Assembly (NCBI GenBank): GCA_017607445.1
Contig: JAEVHH010000002.1
Location: 2,347,501 to 2,411,500 of the forward strand
From: Histoplasma ohiense
Lineage: Eukaryota > Ascomycota > Eurotiomycetes > Onygenales > Ajellomycetaceae
Direction: 5' to 3'
Length of the DNA: 64,000 nucleotides
The position numbers and the translations under genes were made by a program. The notes below the pieces were generated by a model, which was not told the origin of the DNA, searched no databases, and saw only the letters and a list, made by a program, of their open reading frames with translations. Each line of letters opens with the position of its first letter. Position 1 is the first letter of the stretch. This document shows, one piece after another, positions 14,201-25,839 of the stretch.

Positions 14201-17150
14201 TGAAAAGGATGCGGCCAAAACTAAAATCGATGACCTGCCATTCTACTGCATTGGCTTCAAATCAGCCGCACCCGAGTACACTCTTCGGACTCGTATTTGG
14301 GCTTCGCTTCGTTCTCAAACCTTGTACCGTACCATTTCTGGCTTCATGAACTATAGCCGCGCCATAAAGCTTCTGTACCGTGTGGAAAACCCCGAGGTCG
14401 TTCAAATGTTTGGTGGCAATTCAGAGAAACTCGAACGCGAATTGGAAAGGATGGCTCGTCGCAAGTTCAGAATCGTGGTTTCTATGCAGCGGTTCGCGAA
14501 ATTCAACAAGGAAGAACGTGAAAATACGGAGTTCTTGCTCAGAGCTTACCCAGATCTTCAAATTGCCTACTTGGACGAGGAACCACCTGCCAATGAGGGT
14601 GAGGAACCCAGATTGTATTCTGCCCTGATCGATGGCCATTCCGAGATCATGGAGAATGGACTACGCCGCCCCAAGTTTCGAGTTCAGCTCTCCGGTAATC
14701 CGATTCTTGGTGATGGAAAATCCGATAATCAGAACCATGCGATCATTTTCTACCGTGGCGAATATATCCAACTCATTGACGCTAACCAGGATAACTATCT
14801 GGAAGAATGTCTGAAGATCCGCAGTGTTCTGGCCGAATTTGAAGAGATGAATCCCGAGAATGTTTCACCATATGTCCCCGGAGTCCCTCCCCCGAAAACC
14901 ACACCGGTTGCAATCCTTGGTGCCCGTGAATACATCTTTTCGGAGAACATTGGTATCCTTGGTGACGTTGCTGCAGGGAAGGAACAGACTTTCGGTACGC
15001 TCTTTGCTCGAACACTGGCTCAAATTGGTGGCAAGCTTCACTACGGTCATCCTGATTTCCTCAACGGCATATTTATGACTACACGAGGTGGCGTTTCCAA
15101 AGCACAAAAGGGCCTCCATCTGAATGAGGATATTTATGCTGGTATGAATGCACTTCTCCGTGGTGGCCGCATTAAACATTGCGAATACTATCAGTGCGGA
15201 AAGGGTCGTGATCTTGGCTTTGGCTCAGTTCTCAACTTCACCACTAAGATCGGTACTGGTATGGGAGAGCAGATGCTGTCTCGAGAGTATTACTATTTGG
15301 GTACCCAATTACCTCTTGATCGCTTCTTGTCGTTCTACTACGCACATCCTGGCTTCCATATCAACAATCTCTTTATTATGCTTTCCGTGCAGATGTTCAT
15401 GATTTGCATGATGAATCTTGGCTCCCTCCGCAACCAAACCATTCCCTGTATCGTGAAAAAGGGAGTTCCAATCACCGATGCCCTTCTGCCTACCGGATGC
15501 GCTGATACCGATCCGATCACGGACTGGGTTAACCGTTGTATTGCTTCCATTTGCATCGTGTTCTTGCTCTCTTTCTTCCCGTTGGTGGTTCAAGAACTTA
15601 CGGAGAGAGGAGCCTGGCGTGCGGTTACCCGTCTCGCCAAGCACTTTGGATCGCTATCTCCTTTCTTCGAAGTGTTCGTCTGCCAGATCTACGCCAATTC
15701 GTTGCATAACAATTTGTCATTCGGAGGTGCTAGATATATCGGTACCGGTCGTGGCTTTGCGACTGCTCGTATTCCGTTCGGTGTACTCTACTCTCGTTTC
15801 GCTGGCCCATCCATTTACTTTGGCGCTAGGTCGTTGATGATGCTGCTGTTTGCAACGCTTACTGTTTGGTCTGCGTGGTTTCTCTGGTTCTGGGCTTCAA
15901 TTCTTGCTCTTTGCATCTCACCATTTTTGTTTAATCCTCATCAGTTCGCCTGGAACGACTTCTTCATCGATTACCGTGACTACCTGCGCTGGCTGTCTCG
16001 TGGAAATTCTCGTTCCCATGCCTCTTCATGGATTGCCTTCTGCCGACTTTCTCGTACTCGGATAACTGGTTATAAACGCAAAGTGCTTGGGTCTCCTTCA
16101 GAGAAACTGTCTGGCGATGCTCCACGAGCACAGCTTACCAATATTTTCTTCAGCGAAATTATTGGGCCTCTTGTCCTTGTGGTCGTTACCCTCATTCCGT
16201 ATCTTTTCATCAATGCTCAGACTGGAGTCGATGGAGCAAAACCTACTAGTTCTCTAATCCGACTCGCCATTGTAGCCTTTGCACCCATTGCCATCAATGC
16301 CGGTTGCCTTGCTGTTCTTTTCGCAATGGCTTGCTGTATGGGTCCCGTATTGAGCATGTGCTGCAAGAAGTTTGGCTCTGTGCTAGCAGCTATCGCCCAC
16401 GGCGTCGCTGTTGTTATGCTCCTCGCCTTCTTTGAAGTTATGTTTTTCCTGGAAGGATGGGTGTTCGCCAAAGCACTTATAGGAATGGTTTCAGTCGTCG
16501 CCATCCAGAGATTCGTGTACAAATTGATCATCTCCCTTGCCCTGACCCGAGAATTCCGCCATGACACCTCGAACGTCGCGTGGTGGACTGGTAAGTGGTA
16601 CAGCATGGGTTGGCACTCAATGTCTCAACCAGGACGTGAGTACCTCTGCAAGATCACGGAACTTGGAATGTTCGCCGCGGATTTCATCCTTGGCCACGTG
16701 CTTTTGTTCTTCATGCTGCCACCACTCTGTATCCCGTATGTCGACAAGGGCCACTCTGTAATGCTCTTCTGGCTTCGCCCAAGGTATGTTTCCTGTATCC
16801 TCAAAAGAAAATTCAAGAATAAAAGAAAAGAAAAAGAAAACTAATCATGAACCTGTAGTCGCCAAATCCGCCCTCCAATCTATTCACTGAAGCAATCCAA
16901 GCTACGGAAGAGAAGAGTCATCCGCTTTGCCATCCTCTACTTTGTCATGCTCGTTATTTTCCTTGCCCTTATCATCGGACCTGTGGTTGCCGGTCCCCAC
17001 ATAGGAAAAATTTCTCTCCCAGGCTTCATAGAAAACATGAACTTACTTCAACCAACCGGCCAAGACAATAATGATACCACATCGATCCCAACTGGGGGAC
17101 CTAAGAGCGAACGACCTGCAAATAATGTCCGGATGGCTCGGTTATTTTAA
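11286..17150 (+). CDS. FKS1: 1,3-beta-glucan synthase catalytic subunit
   Basis: Catalytic subunit of plasma-membrane 1,3-beta-glucan synthase, a GT48 enzyme that polymerises UDP-glucose into the main wall glucan and is the echinocandin target. Predicted exons are 11286-11434, 11519-16783 and 16859-17150, giving 1901 residues, the usual length for filamentous ascomycetes. Residues 1 to about 90 are Tyr/Gln/Gly/Asp-rich repeats. The conserved N-terminal FKS domain follows, with the [14 protein letters not shown] motif near residue 345. A first membrane cluster precedes hot spot 1 (FLTLSFRDP, residues 672-680). The cytosolic catalytic region carries NEDIYAG and GKGRDLGF, and a second membrane cluster lies after DWVNR at 1385-1389. 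The start was chosen because the Tyr/Gln-rich N-terminus is joined in frame by a short GTGAGT intron. The last intron separates the basic RRVIRF segment and the final membrane helix. A short frame would otherwise read through it into Lys-rich nonsense. LCB1 follows on the same strand. Confidence 0.97.
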
Positions 17151-18270
17151 GGAAGTCTTTTAAGGAAGCCCATGGGAGATAAATGGATGCCAGCAAAATG
17201 AACTGGCATGAGCATATTTTTGAGGCGTTTTTTTATTCATAAATTTTTCTCACTTTGTTATCACAAAGTCCTCAGAAGATGTCCCGAATGTATTGTACAG
17301 TACACCAGAAATTTACACGGGCTGAAATGGGCATGCATGGCAAGGGGATTGGGGTTTACGATTGCGTTGTTTCCTTTTTTTCTTTTATTTTTTCTCCTGT
17401 TTCTCTCTCTCTCTCTCTCTTTGTGTTTTTGCTCTCTCTCATGGTTCTGATTAGACCTGAAGATGAAGCTTAGTCTTGCAAATTGGCTTTTAGGCACATT
17501 TTGTTTGTTGCTCTGCTGCTCTGTGTTTCCTTTACATACTCGCTATTAATGACACTTGTTTTTTTCCCTTGTTTTTATAAATTCTTTGCTGTGGTACTCT
17601 TTTTCTTTTTAATGATTTGATTTTGAGATATACTTGCTGCGTAGTTGAACTTCTTTTTTTATTTTTTAAAATTTCCAACTTTATTCATTTCTCCTGTTTC
17701 TTTTAAATTATACTCATCAGATACTAGTATACATCATACATACAGTAAAAGTGCAGGGCAATGCAGCAAAACCCCTTGTATTTCTTCTTTTTCTTTTGTT
17801 TTCTTTGCAGATCAAATTAATCAGCGATGTATGTAGCATTGATGCTAAGCTGTAGAGTGTCGGTTGTCTTCATTTTCATCGATGAAAAACTCCGTAATCA
17901 CGTGACTGGCCCATTCAGTAGGGGAAAAAAAATAACAAATCGGGTTTGGGAAAAACCAGCTCCTTCGCATCCAAGTCAAGCCCCTTGAGATCTTCTGCAC
18001 ATTTCCCCTTCGTGCCCTAATCAATTCCATTCATCTTTTTTCTCCTCTCTCTTCTCTTCTTCAAATTCCGGCCTTTTTTTTATCTACTGGTACCTCTATA
18101 CCTAATATTTAATTGTCTCCTTGCCCTCTCCCGGCGCGTGCCTTGGATACCGAAAAGCCTTCGGGCCCCCCGGAGCAACGCCCCCTGTTCCCGCTCCCGC
18201 GCGAATCAGCGAATGCACACACACACGCATTGCTAGATATATATACATACATACATATATACACAGACAT

Positions 18271-18317
<47 letters not shown>

Positions 18318-18332
18318 ACGAAAAGGGATACC
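17151..18332. other. FKS1-LCB1 spacer
   Basis: This 1.2-kb interval should hold the FKS1 3' end and the LCB1 promoter. It is T-rich with CT runs (17403-17420). I see no conserved reading frame in it. Its end carries an AT/AC-rich patch and a GA microsatellite that reaches almost to the LCB1 start codon. Confidence 0.6.
18275..18313 (+). repeat. (AG)n microsatellite in the LCB1 leader
   Basis: About 39 bases of uninterrupted AG dinucleotides end 20 bases before the LCB1 ATG at 18333, so the repeat almost certainly lies in the transcribed leader. Such a tract is prone to length change between strains and could alter leader length or transcription. Confidence 0.95.
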
Positions 18333-20403
18333 ATGGACCTGCACGAAACCCAGCGCCTGGTCCTCGAGTACCTGCACGAGCTGAGCAGCCAGTTCCACCG
18401 CGTGCCAGGCTCAGCCATCCTGCTCCGCTACGTCAGGTCGTCGTACCAGAATGACCCCGTCCGCTCGGCCGTCGAGCTGTTCCTGTTTCTCTTCGCGGTG
18501 AGATACCTGCTTGCGCCGAAGTATTCGACAAAGCCGAATTTTGTGCCCTTGTCGGAGGAGGTTGGTTTTTATTTTTATTTATTTATTCCCGCCCCCCCCC
18601 TTCCCTTGTCTTGGTTTTGTGGGGAGATTGCGGGATGAGATGGTTTGTGAGTTGTGCTAACTGGCGGTGGCATTGATGAATGTATAGGAAATTGACGACT
18701 TGGTTGAGGACTGGGCTCCAGAACCTCTTGTGACGCCTCCTTCGCCGCGGGATGAGGCGGAAGTCGAGAAACGGGTTGTGCTTGCTGGGTATGTTGTATT
18801 TTCAATTTTTTTTTTTTTTTAAAAAAAAAATCTTTACTTCTTTCACTCAAAAAGCCCAGGAAATGATATAATTGTTTTTCGCCTACCTATCTTAACATTT
18901 TTCTCCATTTCAAAACAATAGGCCAACGGGCCCGAAATCAAAACTCACCAACGGCCGCACCGTGATCAACCTCGCCTCCTCCAACTTCTACAACTTTGTC
19001 GCGAATGAGAACCTCAAGGAGAAAGCCATCCAGACTCTCCGCACATACGGCGTCGGCCCCTGCGGGCCACCGGGTTTCTACGGGACTCAGGACGTGCACA
19101 TACGTGCTGAGGCAGACATTGCAGCCTCCCTCGGCGTGCCTGCCTGTATTGTTTATGCGCAAGCGTTCTCCACGATATCTAGTGTTATCCCGTCGTTCTC
19201 TAAGCGTGGTGATATCATTGTTGTGGATAAAGGTGTTAATTATGCGATTCGGAAGGGCATACAGATCTCGCGGAGCGCGGTGCGCTGGTATGAGCATAAT
19301 GATATGGAGGATTTGGAACGGGTGTTGAGCAAGATTACGAAGGAACAGGCGAAGAAGCCGTTGACAAGGCGATTTATTATTACCGAGGCGCTGTTTGAGA
19401 GTAGAGGAGATATGGTGGATTTGCCGGCCATTGTTCGTATCTCTTTACTTTTCCTTGTCCCCTGGTGTGCCGTTGTGAAGGGAAGTATGAGTAAACGCTA
19501 ACTTTCCGTCGCGTTCCTACCCCCGTTCGTTTTGCTTTTCTTCATAGATTGAACTCAAACTCCGCTACAAATTCCGATTAATTCTTGACGAGACATGCTC
19601 GTTCGGCGTCCTGGGCCGCACCGGCCGCGGAATCACAGAACACCAAAACGTCGATGCGACGGAAGTCGACATGATCGTCGGCTCACTAGCCGGTCCCCTT
19701 ATTGCAGGAGGAGGCTTCTGCGCTGGGTCAGAGGAGATTGTCCACCACCAACGTATCTCCGCCACTGCGTACTGCTACTCTGCCGCGCTTCCTGCCTTGC
19801 TGGCCACGACGGCTAGTGAAACCATCATCCTCTTGCAGAATAGCCCCGACCTTATCGCGCAGCTGCGGGAGAATATTAAGGCGATGTGGCTGCAACTAGA
19901 CCCCCGGAGTGACTATGTCTACTGCTCATCCGCGCCGGAGAATCCCGTTATGCACCTCGTGCTGAAGCAGAGTGTTGTCGTGGCGAAGAGGCTGTCGGTT
20001 GAAGATCAGGTGGCCTTGATGCAGGATATTGTTGACGAGGTATATTTTTTACTTGTTCTTCTTTATCATTCCCCTCTGCTTTGTTTTGTTTCGTCTGCTT
20101 TTGTCATTCGCCTCCTTTCCCTCCCAGGACTTTGCGTTTCTACTTATTATTCTTTTCCTTTTTTTCCCCCGTTTGTTTATATATATCTAATGTTATATGA
20201 TGTTTCCTCAGGCTCTCGCCAATGGCGTCCTCATTACCCGTAGTAAGTCCATCGAGGACAACGTGATCCCCCAGCACATTGCGACTCCTCCTCCTCCTGC
20301 TCTCAAAGTATGCTTGACAACGGGCATATCGCGGAGGGAGGTTGAGAAGGCTGGGACCATAATTCGCCATGCTATTACGAAAGTTCTCAGGCAGAGGCGA
20401 TAA
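18333..20403 (+). CDS. LCB1: Serine palmitoyltransferase subunit 1
   Basis: Lcb1 pairs with Lcb2 in the ER membrane to condense serine with palmitoyl-CoA, the first step of sphingolipid synthesis. Predicted exons are 18333-18560, 18688-18788, 18922-19432, 19548-20039 and 20212-20403, giving 507 residues, normal for the family. An N-terminal membrane segment lies near residues 48-60 (VELFLFLFAVRYLL). The alpha-oxoamine synthase fold follows: INLASSNFYNF, then the YGVGPCGPPGFYGT substrate-loop motif, and LDETCSFGVLGRTGRG. At the position where Lcb2 carries the PLP lysine the sequence reads AGPLIAGGGFCAG with no lysine. That is the known mark of the non-catalytic Lcb1 subunit and rules out Lcb2 or 5-aminolevulinate synthase. 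All splice junctions keep frame. The AG repeat sits just before the start. Confidence 0.95.
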
Positions 20404-23400
20404 GACTCGTTGTGGCGTGTGTGTGGTGCATTTTGCTTGGGTTGGTGTCTCGGTAAGGGTTTGGGGGGTCTCTCTCTGGCTCTTTTTAAGTTTTTGATTT
20501 TCTTCACTAATTCTGTCTGAACCTTCCTGCCCCGTTCCGCTGTACGATTCCTGGTTTTTGCTTCTTCTCTTCTGTTTTTTGTACTATGAAGAAAAAGGAT
20601 TTAGATACCTGTTGTAATTCAGCGCCGTCGCTTTTATGTACTTATATAATAATTAAGCTGTCCGAATCCTTTTGATGTGCAAGGTGCGCCCATGTATCCA
20701 TGTATCAATTGATCTACGCGAACACATTCAATCAGTGGACATCTGCACATCTGCAAATGGCTATCGATATACCTACCTACCACAATTATCGATGTTACAA
20801 AAACAAACTCAGCAAACTGGGTCTGTTACTCCCTTTCTCCCTCTATTTTATCCCACATCTTACTCCAGTCTAGCCCAACCTATCCCTCGACCGTTTTGTA
20901 TGTATTCCGCCATGCCATTCGTTTTAAGAAACAGGAGTATTAGCAGGCGAGATGACCATCGATGCGCCAGCTTTTGTTATCATAGCAACCTAGAAAGGCA
21001 AAAAAGGTGGTACAGCAGCAACATGACAGGCAAATGACCCTAGTTTGGGAGAATGGATTAGATCGTGTCATTTACTGTATGTCCCTCTCGGCACTATGTA
21101 ATGTACAGTACGTTTGTGTACAGTACATACATGTACCTGCATATGGACACTTCCTGATTTGATGACTTTAGGGATTCTGTATATTCGTCGCTGGAGGGGG
21201 GTTTGGATTCGGAGGGCTGGTCGTTTTATTTTATTTTATTTTGCGTGATTGATAAGATGATCAGTTGAAGTCGATATTCTCTGGCTTCCGCTCATTCTTG
21301 GATAGATGTCAGGTCCCTCCCCCATAGAGCTTAGCGGCTGATCCTGTTATCAAAACACACATCCAATATCGTCTGACAACAACGACCTCCAACAACAGCC
21401 ACAACACTGCGTCTTGTCTCCGTCGACAACAATATCTTTGTGTGTCCCTTATGAAACAGCGACGGCTGCCCTCACTAACCATGCCATGGTCAAAACAACA
21501 AAGAAACAAAAGAAGCTGAACTCCTGCCACCTACTTCCCTACCATTTGCCGCTGGTTTCGTCAGGGAGAAGCTGTACCGTCAAGTCTCGCAATTGCAAAT
21601 TTGCCATGGGCTGAACGCTTGACTTGGGTGGGTGTTTGTGGTCGGGCGGACCCAAAGTTCAACCAGTTGCTGTGGTTCAGGCCCTGAAACCGAGAGTTTA
21701 TTCTTTTTGTCTCTGGAATCGGAGCGTTCCCGAAACCCCAACCCCCCCAAAGAAAATGAGATCTGGAAGATTCAAGTCATGTTTGAGATCTAGTCTAGGT
21801 AATAATATTCTGATGCGGTTTTTTTGTCTGAGTGCCATGTGTCGTCCTCACCCAAGTAGGGGCCGTACTGTTGGTAGCCGTGCGTCATACCCGGATGATC
21901 CGCCTAGGACGGACTCTACTAAAAAGCTGCATATCCCGTTGAATATTCAACTCTCAAGCCACAAGGAGATGGGATGACGAAATCGGACAGGCATGCATGG
22001 ACGCAGAGACCATTGTGCACAATCCGATATCATAAACAATCATGCAATGAGGAGCAGCGCCCAGCGTAAACGACGTTGGTATGGCGTTCGAATAGGTCCC
22101 CGCCCCTCAGATCCACCAAATGCGAGGCGTTCCTGATTCTTCCTTAACGGCTTCTACCTTATCTCGCCTGCATTTAATTGCTGCTGGCCACTTTCGTATA
22201 TTTTTGTGCTCTCTGGCCTACTTGCAGTCTTTTTGCCAAAGAAATAAATCTTCCTGCTCTTGCTTGCCGCCCACCAAATCTCTACAGCGCCATTTGTGCG
22301 GTACATCTACCTGTGCCAATCTATATAACTGTTCTGTGCCGCGCGGAACCGTGTTATCCTTCCTGGCTAAAAATTTATTTCCCCCAGTTCTTATTCTGCA
22401 TGATTTCCTTGTATAGCTTGCCTGTCATTGCCGGTCCTAATTGTTCAATCTACCCAGACCTTTGTTATTCCTTTGTTAATTAATAGTGATGTGCTTGAGT
22501 CCTTTCTCCCCAATTCTGTCCGCCGTCGGTGTTGTTCGTCTTGTTCGCCTCTCTGGTCAATTATCTACTTCTTTCACATTTTCAAACATTTATTGCTTAA
22601 TTAATGGTCTTGTCATGAGGGCCGGCTTATTCCTCTCAGCTTTATCAGTTGCTCTTATCTACCCTGCTAGTCAGTTCTTATCGAGACGTACACAGTTGCC
22701 TCCTCAGCAAGTGTCTAGGACTGCTTCAGTCAGATATTTTTATTTCATTTTCAATTGCCTTCTTTACTTCACGAGGTCATACTCGGCTATGACCTTAAGT
22801 CGACCGCGGGATCGCCTCACGTATGCCTTTTCCCTGTGGTAATATATTGGGCTCAATCCCTCCTGACACCAGACTCCCTTCCTTTTTGCCCCTGCAAAAT
22901 CAGTCCTATCCTTTACAGCAGAATACAACTTGCTGTGCGTTGCCAATCTCTTCAACGCCGCCGCCTCAATCAACCTCTCACACATCAAACTCTAGCTACC
23001 TAGCGTTCCGTTGCAAAAGGAAATTCTGTCGTTATATCGCCAACATTCTCGAATACGACCGTCTTCACTTCACATCCACGCATACGCAGTGGGAGATATA
23101 GCGGCCGGGATATACTTATTCTGTTGTTGGAGCTAAAACAAACCAATGTTCGCAAACCTGTATTAGTTCATGAAATTTGCAAACTGTGGGCTGTGGGATA
23201 ATACTGTTCTTCCGACTTTTTGTATCTCCTATAGTCTTAGGTGAGTGACTTCTCTTCGTGCAGTTCCAGTTTATTAGAGACCCAACTTTACTCCTCCGTT
23301 AGGCCTGTTTCGCAATGTGCCTTTCCACTGGCATGACCTGAGCTGAGGGATTGCACAGCCTTAAAACTATATGTTTTGCTTCCATAGATATCCATGGCTC

Positions 23401-23523
23401 TTCTGCTCTAGCAAGCGGGCTGATAGCCATTGACTGACAAGCCATATGTAGCGCTCGTTTCGTCTCAAATGAATAAGCATTTTTGAGAGATTGGACATAT
23501 AACATACAAGTACATATGTGAAA
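20404..23523. other. Spacer between LCB1 and the GH17 gene
   Basis: Three kilobases without a reading frame I can support. It contains a TTTTA pentamer run near 21226-21245, C-rich patches, and several short overlapping frames with no domain. The right end (22850-23520) presumably holds the promoter of the GH17 gene. Confidence 0.55.
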
Positions 23524-24829
23524 ATGAAGACTGGTATCTTCACCATTACTGTGCTTTCTTTGCTAATCGTGACCTCCGCCCTCCCGAAAGGCAAGTTCTT
23601 GCGTTTTCCGCTTCCAATCCGGTACCTCTAAATCCAGTCGCGAAATTGGAAGCTGATACATCTTGAGGACAGCGTATTTCCCCGAAAACGCAAAGCGTGG
23701 GGAATCGAATAATCTCGTTGACTTTTCGACTAAGGTTATCGTCCCGGCTGACCAAAACGTGCCTGTCAGATCGAAAACTACAGGCCAGCGGTCCACCTCC
23801 GCAAATCCAACCCTGACTGTTGTCCGAAGCCTCCCTATCACCAAAGACGCTGCAAACAAGATTGCCCAAACTTCAGTTTCACAACCTCCGCGTCGGTCCT
23901 CAACTCCAGCGCCTAAGCCACCTCCAGGCGGCAATTCCAACGCCGTTGACATATCCCTCCCGCCCCTTCCGCTTCCTTCTCCCACTAAAAACCCACTCCC
24001 GCTCTCTGTACCTCCTCTACTTTCACCACCAAAAGCGCCTGGGTCACCCAATTTCCCTGGGAATGGCTTGGGAATATGCTACGCCCCATACGGAGATAAC
24101 GGCGAATGCAAGACCCCACAGCAAGTTGAGAGTGACTTTTCTAAATTTGATGGATTCGACACCGTCCGTTTCTACGGCACTGACTGCAATCAAGTTCCCA
24201 TGGTGGTAGCTGCCGCCAATAAATATCACAAAAAACTCTTCGCCGGCATCTACGACCTCAAAAAGCTTGACGAGGCCTTGCACAACTTGATTCAGGGAGT
24301 CCAATCTTCCTGGGCACTTATTGTCACAGTTTCAATCGGCAACGAGCGTGTAAACAGCGGCCAATCTTCCGTTTCTGAGGTCGTCGCGAGTGTCAGCAAA
24401 GCCCGGAAGGTATTACGTGACGCTGGCTACACTGGCCCCGTCGTCACCGTGGATACTTTCAATGCCTTAATCGCCCATCCGGAACTCTGCGAAGCTTCTG
24501 ATTTCTGCGCTGCGAACATCCATGCCTTTTTCGACTTCAACACCGAAGCATCTAACGCGGGAGGCTTTGTCAAGGAGCAGCAGGAGCGTGTGTCACGTGC
24601 AGCAGGGGGAAAGATGACTGTTGTTACGGAATCAGGGTGGCCGAAGCACGGAAATCCGAATGGCAAGGCAGTTCCATCCCCAGAGAATCATAATCTGGCG
24701 CTGGCGAGTTTGTTGAGCGCTTTTAAAGGCAAGGAGAGTAGTCTCTATTTATTCTCTGCATTTGATGACAAATGGAAGAAGGATAACCCCTCCACTTTTG
24801 GAGCAGAGAAATACTGGGGGATCTTATGA
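23524..24829 (+). CDS. Secreted GH17 cell-wall glucanase (Scw4/Scw10/MP65-like)
   Basis: A glycoside hydrolase family 17 enzyme that would cut or transfer 1,3-beta-glucan in the cell wall. The long frame has no usable ATG near its beginning. I therefore place the start at 23524, where MKTGIFTITVLSLLIVTSA forms a clear signal peptide, joined by an intron at about 23595-23667 (branch-like CTGATAC). This gives about 410 residues. Residues of roughly 100-155 are a Pro/Ser-rich linker. The catalytic domain begins at GICYAPYGDNGECK near residue 159. The general acid glutamate lies in SIGNE (about residue 250) and the nucleophile in VTESGWP (about residue 345). An alternative donor at 23622 would leave a 46-bp intron, which is rather short. 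No GPI signal is visible at the C-terminus, which ends in GAEKYWGIL. It fits functionally with FKS1 6 kb upstream but is separately regulated. Confidence 0.88.
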
Positions 24830-25039
24830 ACAAGCTGGACTGTCTTGTTGGATTGTGGAGCTTTGAAGAATTTTGTATCCCTTTGGATTGGCGGCATTAT
24901 CCCCTCGTCTGGCCGCGAGGCAACAATTAGCGTATTTTTTAGTGAGTACATTAGTGTATTAAATACACGAAGACTACTGGATTATATGAGAGATCGGCCG
25001 TATTGATGTGTTTTGGTGAAATTTATGTAATCTATTTGA

Positions 25040-25800
25040 TCTAGCCCTAATTAATATCATTAGAATGAAACTCCTTCTAACATCCTCTTTTCAAGCAGAG
25101 AGCAATATTATTACATGCTTCACAACCATATCTTGTTCTTGGAGCTCTTCCTTTATTCTCTCCTGCTACCTTTCTTTTGTACTGACACCAGGCACAAGTT
25201 TGAGTATATGGCAAGGAAATCTGATGATGATTTAAATCTGGATTTGATTGAGTAGTAGGTGAGAATTCAAGGAGTCGAAGATAGAGCTGCTGGCGGAATT
25301 CAACATGAGATATAGTAGTGCCAGTAGTGTCAGTAGTGCCAGTAGTAGCCAGTCAATGAAGGATATAAGCATTGACAATAGAATGGATGAACTGGCCCCT
25401 GAGCATCATTTCTATTCCAATAATCTTCAATTGCTGGAGATTGATGTACTTCCATATAGATAATCTGCCCAAGAAATACCTTGATTTCTGTAGAGGTAGT
25501 TGACTGTCAATCTCACAGATTGATGACTGAATTCTTTGATATCTGAATCTCTGTGTAGACATTGGTGCCATCAAATTCATAATGAACTGAAGATAGAACT
25601 TTTATATAAAGATGTGACTTTTAATAATATTCACTGTAGAGATATCACAGATATTCTTTAACTGATTGCAAATATGAGATGAATTATTGAACTGTTTGAT
25701 ACTTCTATTGAATCATCTTTCAGTATTGTTTATCTGTATTTTGAAAACTTTTATTCAAATTGATGATTTGATATTACATTCAGCTAACAAATTCTTCTCA
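25040..25800 (-). mobile_element. piggyBac-type transposase remnant
   Basis: On the minus strand, near 25075-25200, a frame reads CAWCQYKRK, then a basic stretch, then CEAC, then LCLKRGC. This is the Cys-rich zinc finger that closes piggyBac-family (DDE_Tnp_1_7) transposases. Upstream in the same direction, frames at 25240-25580 contain FIHSIVNAYILH and HVEFRQQLYLRLLEFS, typical of the region just before that finger. The tryptophan expected after the last finger cysteine is a TAG stop, and other stops separate the pieces, so the copy is dead. Catalytic aspartates are not visible and the N-terminal half is missing. It abuts the P450 remnant, whose beginning is absent. No terminal repeats or TTAA duplication could be assigned. 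Confidence 0.7.
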
Positions 25801-25839
25801 AGATGATAAGATTTGCATATCATGTGTATATTGATATCG

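Noticed and set aside
23663..23667. TTG as the start of the GH17 gene
   Set aside because: A fungal gene would not start at TTG here, and the frame would lack a signal peptide. An ATG at 23524 with a good signal peptide and intron explains the sequence better.
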